Shown here: positions 1 to 11,144 of the stretch, piece by piece
Position numbering within the stretch: the stretch's first letter is position 1
Layout of the letters: every line of letters starts with the position of its first letter
Source of the DNA: Nocardioides sp. BP30
GTDB lineage: Bacteria > Actinomycetota > Actinomycetes > Propionibacteriales > Nocardioidaceae
Direction: 5' to 3'
Length of the DNA: 64,000 nucleotides
Assembly: GCF_029873215.1 (NCBI RefSeq)
Contig: NZ_CP123620.1
Coordinates: forward strand, 3,844,001 to 3,908,000
Notes under the pieces: model-generated
The model's input: only the letters and a program-made list of their open reading frames with translations
What the model was told of the DNA's origin: nothing
Databases searched by the model: none
Position numbers and translations under genes: made by a program

Positions 1-534
1 GGCCGCCTTGACGCTCGGGACGCCGTAGACCTTGGACCCGGGTGCGGCGGCGAGCCTGTCGGCGACCTCGGCCTGCACCATCACGAGGCCCTTCCGCAGC
101 GTCGGCAGCAGGGCCATCAGATGCAGCAGCACCGGCACCGAGACGTTGTAGGGCAGGTTGGCCACCAGCGCGGTCGGCGCGGGTCCCGGCAGGTCGGAGA
201 CCTTCAGCGCGTCCTCGTTGACCAGCCGGAACCGGTCGGCGACATCGGCCGCGTGCTCGCGGATCGTCTGCGGCAGGCGGCCCGCCAGGAGCGGGTCGAT
301 CTCGATCGCCGTCACCTCGGCACCGGTCTCCAGGATCGCCAGCGTCAGGCTGCCCAGCCCGGGCCCCACCTCGACCACCACGTCCCCGGCGCCCACGCCC
401 GACTCCCGCACGATCCGGCGGACCGTGTTGGCGTCGATGACGAAGTTCTGTCCGCGCTGCTTGGTGGGTCGCAGCTCCAGCTCTGCGGCGAGTGCGCGGA
501 CCTCGGCGGGTCCGAGCAGGCGGAGGTCGGGCAT
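1..534 (-). CDS. rsmA: 16S rRNA dimethyladenosine transferase (partial, 3' end cut)
   Basis: RsmA/KsgA dimethylates two adjacent adenosines near the 3' end of 16S rRNA late in small-subunit assembly. The N-terminal 178 residues are visible: the family start [18 protein letters not shown], then the SAM-binding motif [20 protein letters not shown] and the catalytic NLPYNVSVP (NLPY motif). The C-terminus lies beyond base 1. The ATG at 534 is chosen because it precedes the conserved start by about 27 residues and lies 7 nt after a TAGCCT -10-like box, which suggests a leaderless mRNA. The rsmA-rpf-tatD neighbourhood is common in actinobacteria. Confidence 0.95.
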   Translation of the reverse strand, partial: MPDLRLLGPAEVRALAAELELRPTKQRGQNFVIDANTVRRIVRESGVGAGDVVVEVGPGLGSLTLAILETGAEVTAIEIDPLLAGRLPQTIREHAADVADRFRLVNEDALKVSDLPGPAPTALVANLPYNVSVPVLLHLMALLPTLRKGLVMVQAEVADRLAAAPGSKVYGVPSVKAA

Positions 535-541
535 GGGCGAC

Positions 542-547
542 AGGCTA
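542..547 (-). promoter_or_regulatory. -10 box for a leaderless rsmA transcript
   Basis: TAGCCT on the minus strand fits the TANNNT -10 pattern and ends 7 nt before the rsmA ATG. No Shine-Dalgarno sequence fits in that gap, so the mRNA probably starts at or next to the start codon. Inference from spacing only. Confidence 0.45.
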
Positions 548-648
548 GCGGGGAGGCCCGTCGGCGCCGCGGTCGCCGACGTCCGCCGACCCGTCGAGGT
601 GCCTCGACAAGCTCGGCGGACGTCGGTCGCGCGGTGCTGGAGGGCCGG

Positions 649-1929
<1,281 letters not shown>

Positions 1930-2018
1930 TCAACTCGAGGGCTCGGATCTGGCGGGCGATCGTGAGAATGGTCTCAATATTTCGCCTCAGGTGTCACAGG
2001 AGTCCCACCGGCATCTGC

Positions 2019-2912
2019 TCAGGGACGCCCCAGGATCTTCTGCACCGCCGACTTCGTGATGCCCAGGCGGAGCGCTATCCACTCCATGGTCCGCCCGTTG
2101 GCCGCGAGCTCCCGGACGTAGGCCCGCCGCCGGTCGGCCAGCTCTCGGGTCTGCTCGCTCAGCCGCGTCAGCTCGAGGCCCGCCTCGATCGCCTTGAGGA
2201 CCAGGTCGCGGTCCCGCTCCTCCTGCGGGGGCGTACTCCCCCGTCGCGACCGACCCCCTGCAGCGCCGGCGGTCGCCGCCGCATCGCGGAACGCGTAGAT
2301 CAGCCGAGCAGCGGCGGGGCCACCGGGGTCGCCGGGGGCGAGGATGAGCGGCTCGAGCAGCGCTCGCAGCGGGGCGGGGTTCTGGCTCCGCGTCGCGGCA
2401 GCGCAGGCTCTGTCGTTGCGGTCCTTGTCCAGCAACGTCCAGTCGACCGAGCGGCCCGACACCTGCGCCACGTCGGCCAGGAAGCTGCGTTGCGCACGCC
2501 CGTTGCCCTCCCGGAAGGGGTGGACGTGATTGAGGTCGAGGTAGAGCAGCGCCAGGCCGCTGAGGAAGACCTCGTCCTCGACCACCTCGCTCAGGAGCGG
2601 CCCTTCGTGGAGTCGGACGAGGACCTTGGTGAGCCGGGCGTCGATGAGATCGTGCGGCCAGAAGTGCGTGCCGCCCTTGCTGAAGTCCTCGCTGCGGTAG
2701 TTCCCGGCCCAGTCGTAGACGTCACCGAACAGCCAGCCGTGGAGCGCGCGCAGGTGGGCGGCGGTGAAGGTGCGCTCGACCGGCGCCAGGCCGATGGTGG
2801 CGAGGCGGACGCCGACGAAGTAGGCCTCCGCGCGGGCCAGCTCCTCCTTGTCGGTGATGCCCCGGCGGTTCCGCAGGACGGTCGTGCCGGGATAGAAGGA
2901 GGACTCAGTCAC
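2019..2912 (-). CDS. fic: Fic-domain protein, probable AMP-transferase toxin
   Basis: Fic enzymes transfer AMP, or another phosphate-containing group, to hydroxyl side chains of target proteins. In class I systems the Fic protein is a toxin held off by a small antitoxin. The full Fic motif HPFREGNGRAQR is at residues 131-142, with catalytic His131, Glu135 and the GNGR anion-hole residues. Before it is the usual DWAGNYR segment (67-73), and at the C-terminus a helix-turn-helix-like segment (WIALRLGITKSAVQKILG). The GTG start at 2912 lies inside the last codons of the antitoxin gene (8-base overlap, GTGACTGA), so translation is probably coupled. 297 residues, no obvious defect. The target protein cannot be read from sequence. 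Confidence 0.88.
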   Translation of the reverse strand: MTESSFYPGTTVLRNRRGITDKEELARAEAYFVGVRLATIGLAPVERTFTAAHLRALHGWLFGDVYDWAGNYRSEDFSKGGTHFWPHDLIDARLTKVLVRLHEGPLLSEVVEDEVFLSGLALLYLDLNHVHPFREGNGRAQRSFLADVAQVSGRSVDWTLLDKDRNDRACAAATRSQNPAPLRALLEPLILAPGDPGGPAAARLIYAFRDAAATAGAAGGRSRRGSTPPQEERDRDLVLKAIEAGLELTRLSEQTRELADRRRAYVRELAANGRTMEWIALRLGITKSAVQKILGRP

Positions 2913-3084
2913 GGGCAGGGGGCCAGCGGCGATCCCCGGCGGCGAGCATCTGCTCGAGGGTCGCCCGACCGGCCGCGTACTCACGCGCGACGTCCAGGAA
3001 CTCCTCGGTCGGCTCCACGCCCTCGAGGCGGCTGGAGACCACGGCGTTGCCGAGGTCGCGGCTGCGCGACTCGACGATCGTCAT
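2905..3084 (-). CDS. small Fic antitoxin (VbhA-like)
   Basis: A 59-residue protein directly upstream of fic and overlapping it by 8 bases. It carries SSRLEG at residues 17-22, which matches the class I Fic inhibitory motif [S/T]xxxE[G/N]. In that family the motif's Glu contacts the second Arg of the Fic motif and blocks productive ATP binding. The rest is predicted helical (EEFLDVAREYAAGRATLEQML), the usual shape of VbhA-type antitoxins. ATG at 3084; no strong ribosome-binding site is seen. The call rests on the motif, size and position. Confidence 0.75.
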   Translation of the reverse strand: MTIVESRSRDLGNAVVSSRLEGVEPTEEFLDVAREYAAGRATLEQMLAAGDRRWPPARD

Positions 3085-3174
3085 GCCCGATCCCCTTCCG
3101 ACGCCCGTACACCCCCACTGTACGTCGATGACCGCCGCGGCACCAGGCGCACGACGACGCTCGCGGAAGACCGC

Positions 3175-3993
3175 CTACCAGGCGCCGTACGCCCTGTCGG
3201 TGTTCGCGTCGACGGCCAGGCAGAGCGCCTCGAGGTCCTCCTCGAGCACCTCGGCCATCACTCGCAGCGTGGTCGGGACCATGTACGCCGCATTGGTCGC
3301 GCCGCGATGCGGATGCGGGGTCAGGAACGGCGCATCGGTCTCGACCAGGATCCGGTCGCGGGGCGTGATCGCGAGCGCCTCGCGCAGGTAGGAAGCGTTC
3401 TTGAAGGTGACGGTGCCGGCGAACGAGAGGTAGGCGCCCCGATCCAGGCAGGCGCGAGCGAAGGCTGCGTCGCCGGAGAAGCAGTGCATCACCCAGCGCT
3501 CGGGCGCGCCCTCCTCGTCGATCACCGCGAGCACCGCGTCATGCGCCTCCCGGTCGTGGATCTGCAGCGTCTTGTCGTGCCGCTTCGCCAGATCGATGTG
3601 CCGGCGGAACGACTCGGTCTGCACCGCCCGGCCGTCCTCCCCGGTACGGAAGAAGTCGAGCCCCGTCTCCCCCACCACCCGCATCTTCGGATGCGCCGCC
3701 ACCAGCCGCTCGATCTCGGCGAGCGCGGCCTCCAGATCCGGCTGCAGGGGCGCGTCGTTGGGATGCAGCGCCGCTCCGCCGATCACGTTGGCCCACTCCC
3801 GCGACGCCTGCTCGGCGAAGCGTGCGGAGGGCAGGTCGCAGCCGATCTGCACGATCCGGGTGACCCCGACGGCGGCAGCCTTCGCCAGTCCCTCGGCCAC
3901 CGGCAGCTCGTCCTCACCCCGGACGATGTCGACATGGCAGTGGTTGTCCACGACCGGTGCGGGCAGCGGCTCGGGCAGCGGTGCGAAGCTCAC
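3175..3993 (-). CDS. tatD: TatD-family metal-dependent deoxyribonuclease
   Basis: TIM-barrel amidohydrolase-superfamily protein; family members have 3'-5' exonuclease or DNA-repair roles. Metal ligands are visible: HCHVD near the N-terminus (residues 18-22), Glu in VVGETGLDFFR, His in QIHDREAHDA, the MHCFSG motif, and the late Asp in LVETDAPFLTPHPHRG. At 272 residues it is a typical length. Its GTG start at 3993 overlaps the stop of the upstream hydrolase gene by four bases (GTGA), so the two are probably translated together. Confidence 0.93.
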   Translation of the reverse strand: MSFAPLPEPLPAPVVDNHCHVDIVRGEDELPVAEGLAKAAAVGVTRIVQIGCDLPSARFAEQASREWANVIGGAALHPNDAPLQPDLEAALAEIERLVAAHPKMRVVGETGLDFFRTGEDGRAVQTESFRRHIDLAKRHDKTLQIHDREAHDAVLAVIDEEGAPERWVMHCFSGDAAFARACLDRGAYLSFAGTVTFKNASYLREALAITPRDRILVETDAPFLTPHPHRGATNAAYMVPTTLRVMAEVLEEDLEALCLAVDANTDRAYGAW

Positions 3994-4838
3994 GCGTCCC
4001 CGATCCGGCCCAGGATCGCCTCGGCGGCCTCCTGCGGCGCGTGCGTGGGGATCCAGTGCGAGACGCCGACCAGCTCGACGAACTCGTAGGGCCCGGTGCA
4101 GTACTCCGCCGTCTCCTCCGGGCCCTTGCGGTCCAGCGCCGTGTCGCCGTCACTCCACACCATCGTCGTCGGCACGCGCACGGTCAGGTCGTCGCGCAGC
4201 CCGCCCAGCGAGAACGGCAGCGCCCGGTAGTAGCCCAGTCCACCGGGCAGCGCCCCGTACTCGACGATCTCGGTCTGGAAGCGGGCGACGTCCGCCCGGG
4301 TCATGCCGGCGCCACGCAGCATCCGCCGCATCCGGCCGGTCTCACCCAGCCACTCCGGCAGGAGCGGCACGTTGAAGGCGGCCATGTACCAGGACTTGAG
4401 CGCCTGACGCCCGCGCAGCGCATGGACGAAGGCGGCGGGGTGCGGGACCGAGAAGGCCGTGTACGACGCGACCAGCTCGGGTCTCTTGGCGGCGAGATGC
4501 CAGCCGACCATGGCACCCCAGTCGTGCCCGACGAGGTGGATCGGCACGTCGCCGCCCTGGCCCCGGACAGCCTCGATCAGCGCCGCGACGTCGCGGGAGA
4601 GCTCGGGCAGGACATAGTCCCGGCGGCGCGGCGGACGGGCACCCGGCGAGTAGCCGCGCTGGTCGGGCGCCAGGGTGCGCAACCCCTGGGCGTGCAGCAG
4701 CGGGGCGACGTCGCGCCAGCAGGTGTTCCGTTCGGGGAAGCCGTGCAGCAGCACCACGACCGGACCGTCCAGGGGGCCGGTGTCGGCGACGTCGAAGACC
4801 AGCCCGTCGCGCTCGTACTGCGTGATCCGCTCCGTCAT
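3990..4838 (-). CDS. alpha/beta hydrolase, epoxide-hydrolase-like
   Basis: 282-residue alpha/beta-hydrolase fold protein. It shows the oxyanion HGFPE loop after a VVVLLHG strand, the LAPDQRGYS segment, a nucleophile elbow GHDWGAMVGWHLA with Asp in the nucleophile position (as in epoxide hydrolases and haloalkane dehalogenases, rather than Ser), and a C-terminal GVSHWIP catalytic His. The substrate is unknown. A GGGAG sequence lies about 9 bases upstream of ATG 4838. It overlaps tatD downstream by GTGA. The Asp nucleophile supports epoxide hydrolase over esterase. Confidence 0.82.
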   Translation of the reverse strand: MTERITQYERDGLVFDVADTGPLDGPVVVLLHGFPERNTCWRDVAPLLHAQGLRTLAPDQRGYSPGARPPRRRDYVLPELSRDVAALIEAVRGQGGDVPIHLVGHDWGAMVGWHLAAKRPELVASYTAFSVPHPAAFVHALRGRQALKSWYMAAFNVPLLPEWLGETGRMRRMLRGAGMTRADVARFQTEIVEYGALPGGLGYYRALPFSLGGLRDDLTVRVPTTMVWSDGDTALDRKGPEETAEYCTGPYEFVELVGVSHWIPTHAPQEAAEAILGRIGDA

Positions 4839-4866
4839 CGTGCGTCCGCTCCCTGCGCTCGTCGTC

Positions 4867-5724
4867 TCACGTCGGCTGCTTGTGCACCGCGTCGTAGACC
4901 TGCCGCTTCGGCAGGCCCGCCAGCCGGGCGACCTCGGCGATCGCCTCCTTGCGGGTCAGTCCGCCAGCCTCCTCCTCGGCGACGGCGGCCCGCAGGCTGG
5001 CGTCGTCATCCGCCACCGTAGCGGCTGCGCCGACGGCCCCCTGGACGACGATGGTGACCTCGCCGCGAAGGCCGTCCTCCGCCCAGGCGACCAGCTCCGC
5101 GAGCGGACCGCGACGTACCTCCTCGTGGGTCTTGGTCAGCTCGCGGCACACCGCAGCCGGCCGGTCCTCACCGAACGCGTCGCGCATCGCCGCCAGGGCG
5201 GCCGGCGTGCGGTGCGGGGCCTCGAAGAAGACCATCGTGCGCTCCTCGGCCGCCAGCGAGGCCAGTCGGCGCGAGCGCTCGCCGTTCTTGCGCGGCAGGA
5301 AGCCCTCGAAGCAGAACCGGTCGACCGGCAGACCGCTGACCGCCAGCGCCGTCAGTACGGCGGAGGGGCCGGGCACGGCCGTCACGGCGACACCGGCCGC
5401 CACGCATGCCGCGACCAGCCGGTAGCCCGGGTCGGAGACCGACGGCATGCCCGCGTCGGTGACCAGGAGCACCCGCTCACCGCCGAGCAGCGCCTCCAGG
5501 AGCTGCGGCGTACGGCCGCTCTCGTTGCCCTCGAAGTAGGAGACCACCCGGGCCGAGACGCTCACCCCGAGCTCGGTGGTGAGGCGCTTGAGACGCCGGG
5601 TGTCCTCCGCGGCGATGACGTCGGCACCGGCGAGCTCCTCGGCCAACCGCGGCGGGGCGTCGGAGACCCGGCCGATCGGGGTCGCCGCCAGCACCAACAC
5701 GCCTGGACCATCTCCGGAGGACAC
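4867..5724 (-). CDS. rsmI: 16S rRNA (cytidine1402-2'-O)-methyltransferase
   Basis: RsmI methylates the ribose 2'-OH of C1402 in 16S rRNA, part of the decoding centre. The SAM-dependent tetrapyrrole-methylase fold is clear: [10 protein letters not shown] at the N-terminus, [59 protein letters not shown] and FEGFLPRK, all hallmarks of the family. The C-terminus has a small helical domain with [26 protein letters not shown] 5724 is chosen because a TACGAT -10 box lies six bases upstream (leaderless). A GTG at 5700, just before LVLAATP, is the alternative. Divergent from the mannosyltransferase gene. Confidence 0.93.
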   Translation of the reverse strand: MSSGDGPGVLVLAATPIGRVSDAPPRLAEELAGADVIAAEDTRRLKRLTTELGVSVSARVVSYFEGNESGRTPQLLEALLGGERVLLVTDAGMPSVSDPGYRLVAACVAAGVAVTAVPGPSAVLTALAVSGLPVDRFCFEGFLPRKNGERSRRLASLAAEERTMVFFEAPHRTPAALAAMRDAFGEDRPAAVCRELTKTHEEVRRGPLAELVAWAEDGLRGEVTIVVQGAVGAAATVADDDASLRAAVAEEEAGGLTRKEAIAEVARLAGLPKRQVYDAVHKQPT

Positions 5725-5730
5725 GGCCCC

Positions 5731-5740
5731 ATCGTAGAGT
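5731..5740. promoter_or_regulatory. overlapping divergent -10 boxes for rsmI and the mannosyltransferase
   Basis: ATCGTAGAGT contains TACGAT on the minus strand (5731-5736) and TAGAGT on the plus strand (5735-5740), which share the central TA. Each -10-like box ends 6-8 bases before a GTG start (5724 on minus, 5749 on plus), as expected for leaderless transcripts. The arrangement is repeated at 48961-48970. Confidence 0.5.
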
Positions 5741-5748
5741 TCACGATC

Positions 5749-7548
5749 GTGACGACCGCGCCACCTGCCTCCGCACCCTCGCGCGAGCCTCGCCCGGACG
5801 CGCCGCTCGTGCGCCGCACGCTGAGCAGGACCGCGCTGGGACGGCCGGTTCCTTCCGCGTGGCGACGGGCGGCGGCTCGGATGAGCGACGAGGACCCGGT
5901 GATCAGCTGGGTGGTCTCGATCGGCATCACCGTGATGGCGTTCCTGCTGCGGATCTGGCATCTCGGCTCGCCGCACGTCTTCGCCTTCGACGAGACCTAC
6001 TACGCCAAGGACGCGTGGTCGCTGCTGCACTACGGCTACGCCCGCAACGCCGTCACCGACGCGGACAAGCTGATCCTGGGCGGCACCACCGACCCGACCA
6101 AGGTCTTCAGCCCCGACGGCGCGGAGATGATCGTCCACCCCGAGGTCGGCAAGTGGCTCATCGCGCTGGGCGAGAAGGCCTTCGGGATGGACCCGTTCGG
6201 CTGGCGCATCGCGTCCGCCGTGATCGGCGCCCTGATGATCCTGGTGCTGATCCGGCTGGTCCGACGCCTGACCGGCTCCACCCTGCTCGGCGCCGTGGCC
6301 GGCCTCCTGATGTGCTTCGACGGCCTGGAGTTCGTGCTCTCCCGGCTCGCCCTGCTCGACATCTTCGGCGCGTTCTTCATCCTGCTCGCTGTGCACTTCA
6401 TGGTCATGGACCGGGACTGGTTCCGCGCGAAGATGGCCCGGCTGGTCACCGAGCAGGACGTGCTGCGCCACCAGCAGGACGGCGCAGCCTTCGGTCCCGT
6501 CCGCCGACTGCTGTTCCGGCCGTGGCTGCTCGCCTCGGGGCTCACCTGGGGCCTGGCGCTGGGCACCAAGTGGGACGCCGCTTACCCGCTGGCCTGCTTC
6601 GCGCTGCTCTCCCTCGCCTGGTGCGCCGGGGCGCGCCGGATGTTCGGCGTCTCCTGGGCGGGAGTCAAGTCGCTGCTGGCCGACGGCGTGACGGCGTTCG
6701 TCCACCTCGTCGTGGTGGCAGCGGTCGTCTACGTGACCTCGTGGACCGGCTGGCTGATCCACCATCACGTCTACGAGCAGTCGCTGTCCTCGACCCAGTA
6801 CACGCAGTACACCGGCAAGGGCCACTGCGGCGGGACCGACAACCACACCTACGTCTCCGACGACCCGGACACCTCGGCCCGGTGGTCGACGGCGAAGGAG
6901 CCGGACCAGCACGGTCTCGCCGGCGTCGAGCAGGCACTGAAGTCGCTGTGGTACTACCACCAGGACGTCTACACCTTCCACACCAACTTCCTGCAGTGCG
7001 CGACCCATCCCTACGCCTCCCAGCCCGCGGGCTGGCCGCTGCTGAACCGCCCGGTCGGGGTCGCCGCGGACAACGGCATCCAGCCCGGCGCCACCGACGG
7101 TGGCCAGACGTGCAAGGCCGCCGCGGGCGACACCTGCCTGCGCCAGGTGCTGCTGCTGGGCACGCCGGTGCTGTGGTGGGGCGGTGCTATCGCCCTGATC
7201 GCCGCGGGCATCCTGTGGATCGGCGCCCGCGACTGGCGCTACGGCGTCGCCGTCGTCGGCGCCCTGTCGACGTGGCTGCCCTGGCTGCAGTACGCGAACC
7301 GGCCGATCTTCAGCTACTACGCGATCTCGATGCTGCCCTTCATCATCGTGGCGATCGTGCTGGGCATGGGCCGGATGATCGGCACCGCCCGGGTCTCCAC
7401 GCCCCAGCGCACCGTGGGCGTGATCGTCTCCGGGGCGTTCTTCCTGCTCGTGCTGGTGAACTTCGCCTGGTTCTGGCCCATCTACACCAACGGCCTGCTG
7501 AGCCGCGCGCAGTGGCTCGACCGCATCTGGTTCCAGAGGTGGATCTGA
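5749..7548 (+). CDS. pmt: dolichyl/polyprenyl-phosphate-mannose--protein O-mannosyltransferase
   Basis: Multispanning membrane glycosyltransferase (GT39) that moves mannose from polyprenyl-phosphate-mannose to Ser/Thr of secreted proteins on the outer face of the membrane. 599 residues. After a cytoplasmic N-terminal tail come repeated hydrophobic segments, the catalytic loop [14 protein letters not shown] with the paired acidic [14 protein letters not shown] in the first external loop, and [18 protein letters not shown] large external loop is rich in Tyr and Cys. The C-terminal [14 protein letters not shown] segment is family-typical. GTG 5749 has no Shine-Dalgarno but an upstream TAGAGT. 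The gene ends one base into the next start (TGATG). Confidence 0.93.
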   Translation: MTTAPPASAPSREPRPDAPLVRRTLSRTALGRPVPSAWRRAAARMSDEDPVISWVVSIGITVMAFLLRIWHLGSPHVFAFDETYYAKDAWSLLHYGYARNAVTDADKLILGGTTDPTKVFSPDGAEMIVHPEVGKWLIALGEKAFGMDPFGWRIASAVIGALMILVLIRLVRRLTGSTLLGAVAGLLMCFDGLEFVLSRLALLDIFGAFFILLAVHFMVMDRDWFRAKMARLVTEQDVLRHQQDGAAFGPVRRLLFRPWLLASGLTWGLALGTKWDAAYPLACFALLSLAWCAGARRMFGVSWAGVKSLLADGVTAFVHLVVVAAVVYVTSWTGWLIHHHVYEQSLSSTQYTQYTGKGHCGGTDNHTYVSDDPDTSARWSTAKEPDQHGLAGVEQALKSLWYYHQDVYTFHTNFLQCATHPYASQPAGWPLLNRPVGVAADNGIQPGATDGGQTCKAAAGDTCLRQVLLLGTPVLWWGGAIALIAAGILWIGARDWRYGVAVVGALSTWLPWLQYANRPIFSYYAISMLPFIIVAIVLGMGRMIGTARVSTPQRTVGVIVSGAFFLLVLVNFAWFWPIYTNGLLSRAQWLDRIWFQRWI

Positions 7549-7922
7549 TGCGCAGCCGGATCGTGTGGTGGGCCCTGGCCCTCGACCTCGTGTGCGTGGT
7601 CGCGTTCGCCGCCGGCGGCAAGGACGCGCACGACGAGTCGTCGACGTGGTGGGTGGTCGTCCGGATCGCGTGGCCCTACGCGGTCGCGTGCCTGCTGGGG
7701 TGGGCGTACGTCGCGCGCCGCGGGTGGGACCCGCGGCAGGTACGCCCCGCCGGCATCGTCGTGCTGGCGGCGACGTACGTGCTCGGGATGGTGCTGCGGC
7801 TGATCAGCGGCCGGGGGATCGCCGTGGGCTTCCTGATCGTGGCCATCGTCTTCCTCAGCCTGACGATGCTCGGCTGGCGCCTGGTCGCGGGCTGGCTGGC
7901 CGGCCGCCGCGCTGCGGCCTGA
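7548..7922 (+). CDS. small membrane protein, DUF3054-like
   Basis: 124-residue protein with four predicted membrane helices (near residues 5-20, 38-53, 67-85 and 92-115) and short charged loops such as [14 protein letters not shown]. It starts on the last base of pmt (TGATG), so it is probably co-translated. It resembles the DUF3054 family of actinobacterial membrane proteins, whose function is unknown. Confidence 0.75.
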   Translation: MRSRIVWWALALDLVCVVAFAAGGKDAHDESSTWWVVVRIAWPYAVACLLGWAYVARRGWDPRQVRPAGIVVLAATYVLGMVLRLISGRGIAVGFLIVAIVFLSLTMLGWRLVAGWLAGRRAAA

Positions 7923-7943
7923 GAGGCGCCTCGCCGTCGTCGC

Positions 7944-9728
7944 TCACGACACCGTCGCCGCGCGCATCTTCGCCAGCCGGTCGCGCAGCGCATCGGCTCG
8001 GTGGGCGTTGCCGGCGAGGTCGACGTAGGCGTCGCCGTACGCCCACAGGAGCGCGTCGTCGAGGCGACGGACGGCCCCGGGCGGGTAGCGGTAGGCCATC
8101 CGCCGGGCGACCGTCTCCTCGTCGACCGGGCGCAGCGCCGCGGCGAGCTCGGTCAGCGAGGTGATGCCCAGCTCGAGGATGAGGCTGGCGATCCACGCAT
8201 AGTGGTCGATCCGCGACCAGCCGGCGTCGGCATACTGTCCGGCGAGGAACGCCGCCAGCTCGCGCGGGCTGATCCGCGGGTCGTCGTCGGCCGCCTCGAG
8301 CACCGTGTCGTGCAGGCCGAGCCGCAGACGGTCGCGGATCGTGGAGAACTCCCGGTCGGCGAGCTCGAGCAGGCCGGCAGCGAGCGTGAACCGGCGGTCG
8401 AACTCCGAGACGTGCTCGGCCGGGATGGTGCCCTTGTAGCGGATGTCGTGCTCGAACTCCGCCCACGCGTGCTGCAGCACCGTCCGGATCTGGACCTGCG
8501 CCTGGCGACCCGCCAGCAGCTCGTAGCCGGCGGGCGGCTCGCGGTCCGGGTCGAGGCCGACCAGCAGGTGCCGGCTGGCATAGCCGAAGCGGCCCTCGTC
8601 GGCGGTCTCCCGGCCCATGTCCCGGTCGTCGTGCACCACCACCTCGTCGCCGAGCAGATCGACGACCGCCTGGACGTCGCTGTGCACGTAGGTGATCACG
8701 CGGATGCCGATCTGGTCGGTGATCTCCTCCAGCGGCCTGCGGTAGATGCGCCGCCCGTCGAGGGTGCGGGCGGCCTTGGCGGCGAAGGAGGAGACCGACT
8801 TGGCCCGTCCGCCGACCGTCAGGTAGTTGATGCCCGCGTCGTCGAGGATCCCTGTCACCAGCCGTACGAACTCCTCGGTCGCCCGCTGTCGCTGCGGCTG
8901 GGTCCGCGCGTACTCGCGGACGGCGACGTCCGGATCGGTCATCGACGCGGTCCGCTGGCGCGGCGTCGGAGTGAGGTCCTCGGGCAGCGTCGGCGTGACG
9001 ATGTAGCCCGTCTCGAAGTCGCCGTACGTCGTGGTCTGCTCGGGCCGATGGGTGGCGAACAGGGCGACGTATGCGCACACCACCGCGTCCACCTGGTCCT
9101 CGACGACCCGCAGCTCGCTCTTGCGGATCGCGTCCCTCACCGCGTGGGACAGCGACCGCCACGAGCGGGCGCCCGCGGGGTCGGCCGCCGCGCCGTCGAG
9201 GATGAGCGGCGGCTCCGCACTCGCCCGCGACTCCAGCAGGTCCATCAGCAGGGTGAGCTCGGCGCGCAGCCGGGCGAAGTCGCGGCCGGGCTTGTTCTTG
9301 TACTTCAGCGTCCGGCCTAGCCGGAACAGCGCGACGGTCGCCGGGTGCGGGTACACCTCGATCGCGCGCCGGCCACGGCCGGACCGCGGGTTCATGTCCA
9401 GGCCGAGCCGGCTCGCGATCCGTGCTCCGCGGGGCTGGCCGCTCAGCTCGGGCTTGCCGGTGTTCGACGGGTGGGCGCCGGCGTCGAACCGGGCGAAGTC
9501 GGCGTTCAGCAGTGCCTCGGCGGGGCGGTTCCCGGTGGCGTTGGTGACGATGAGGGGCGCGTCGATGGCGACGAGGCAGTCGCCCTCGACGTACGGCGCG
9601 AGCGTCTCGACGATCTCATCGTCGTCGATCGCCTGCGACACGTGCACCAGCCGCCCGGCCTCGTCGAGCACCGCCAGCCCGGTCGGCCTGCGCTCGCCCC
9701 AGGCCAGGTCGACTCCCACGAAGTACAT
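7944..9728 (-). CDS. DUF429 (RNase-H-like) domain fused to a RelA/SpoT alarmone-synthetase domain
   Basis: One uninterrupted frame of 594 residues with two domains that are normally separate. Residues 1 to about 255 match DUF429 predicted RNase-H-fold nucleases, with acidic residues in VGVDLAWG, LVAIDAPL and QVDAVVCAYVALFA. Residues about 263-594 form a RelA/SpoT-type synthetase: GGRAKSVSSFAAKAAR (basic substrate loop), ITDQIGIRVITYV, and the diagnostic VQIRTVLQHAWAEFEHD followed by RYKG. No HD hydrolase motif is seen, so it should make (p)ppGpp or a related nucleotide rather than degrade it. An internal ATG at 8942 (Met263) starts a normal-looking stand-alone synthetase, so the alternative is a shorter gene at 7944-8942 plus a DUF429 piece that lacks a stop. 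ATG 9728 has no clear ribosome-binding site. Confidence 0.72.
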   Translation of the reverse strand: MYFVGVDLAWGERRPTGLAVLDEAGRLVHVSQAIDDDEIVETLAPYVEGDCLVAIDAPLIVTNATGNRPAEALLNADFARFDAGAHPSNTGKPELSGQPRGARIASRLGLDMNPRSGRGRRAIEVYPHPATVALFRLGRTLKYKNKPGRDFARLRAELTLLMDLLESRASAEPPLILDGAAADPAGARSWRSLSHAVRDAIRKSELRVVEDQVDAVVCAYVALFATHRPEQTTTYGDFETGYIVTPTLPEDLTPTPRQRTASMTDPDVAVREYARTQPQRQRATEEFVRLVTGILDDAGINYLTVGGRAKSVSSFAAKAARTLDGRRIYRRPLEEITDQIGIRVITYVHSDVQAVVDLLGDEVVVHDDRDMGRETADEGRFGYASRHLLVGLDPDREPPAGYELLAGRQAQVQIRTVLQHAWAEFEHDIRYKGTIPAEHVSEFDRRFTLAAGLLELADREFSTIRDRLRLGLHDTVLEAADDDPRISPRELAAFLAGQYADAGWSRIDHYAWIASLILELGITSLTELAAALRPVDEETVARRMAYRYPPGAVRRLDDALLWAYGDAYVDLAGNAHRADALRDRLAKMRAATVS

Positions 9729-9885
9729 GCGCCCAGGGTGACAGGTCTCCCTTCGCTCGGGCGGGTCGCCCGGGTGAGGGTCGGCGCGGCGGCACCCGAC
9801 AGCTCGCGGAGGCGAGTCGCTATCCTTCCCTCCGGACCCGACGACGACCCGACGCTCAGGGCCGGCCGCAGGTGATGAGGAGACA

Positions 9886-11144
9886 GTGACCCAGGCAGGA
9901 ACCTCCGACGAGCCCCTGGCGGCCCCTCGCGAGGTCACGGCGCCGGCGCCCGCACGTGCGTCCGGCTGGGACTGGTCGGACCCGACGGTGCTGCTGGTCG
10001 AGGACGACCCGGGCGACGCGCTGCTGGTCGAGGAGCTCGTCGCGGACTGCCATCCGCCGATGTCCCTGCGGCACGCGAGCTCACTCGCCGAGGCCACCGC
10101 GCTGCTCGCCGACCTGCGACCCGACTGCGTCCTGCTGGACCTCCACCTCCCCGATGCGCAGGGTCTCGACGCGCTGACGGTGATCCAGGACTCGGCCGAG
10201 ACCATCGCCGTCGTCGTCCTGACCGGTCAGAGCGAGGAGGAGATCGGCCTGGCGGCGATGGCCGCCGGCGCCCAGGACTATCTCGTCAAGGGCCACGTCG
10301 ACGCCGAGTGGCTCGGCCGCGCCGTCCGGTACGCGATGCAGCGCAAGGAGGCGGAGCGCTCGGCGGTCGCCCTGCACGCCAGCCAGCTGCTCGCCCAGGA
10401 GAACGCGCGTCTCGAGCGCGGGCTGCTGCCCAAGCCGCTGATCGGCACCACCCACGCCCTGGAGGTCGTCAGCCGCTACCAGCCCGGCCGGGCCCAGGCG
10501 CTGCTGGGCGGGGACTTCTACGACGTGATCCAGCTGTCCGACGGCACGGTCGAGGTGCTCATCGGAGACGTGTCGGGTCACGGGCCGGACGAGGCTGCCC
10601 TCGGGGTCGCGCTCCGCATCGCCTGGCGCACGCTCGTGCTCAGCGGGATCCCGGCCGACCAGCGCGTCGGGCGCCTCGAGCAGATCCTCATCGCCGAGCG
10701 GCCCGCCGAGCACACCTTCGCCACCCTGACCTGCGTGACGATGCTGCCCGATCGGCAGCGTGTGCGGGTCGTGCGCGCCGGCCACCCCGGCCTCATGGTG
10801 CGCACCGCCGACTCGCTGGAGCTGATCGAGGTCTCCGGCGGTCCGGCCATCGGCATCCTCCCCGACTCGGAGTGGGAGGCGGCCGAGCTGGTGATGCCGG
10901 GCGCCCCCTGGGGGCTGGTGCTGTTCACCGACGGCCTCTTCGAGGGCCGCACCGACCTCGCCGGCAACCGGCTCGGCGAGGACGGGCTGCTGACGGTGGG
11001 GCGTGAGCTCACAGCGGCCTCCTCCGAGGACTTCGTCGACAGCCTGGTGGAGCACGCCCAGCGCTTCTCCGAGGGCTACGGCGGCCTGGAGGACGATCTG
11101 GCCCTCCTGCACCTGCGATGGCACGAGGGAACGGAGGCACGGCG

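Noticed and set aside
4867..7008. Extension of rsmI far upstream into the mannosyltransferase gene
   Set aside because: The family start is at [10 protein letters not shown]; upstream residues are the antisense of pmt.
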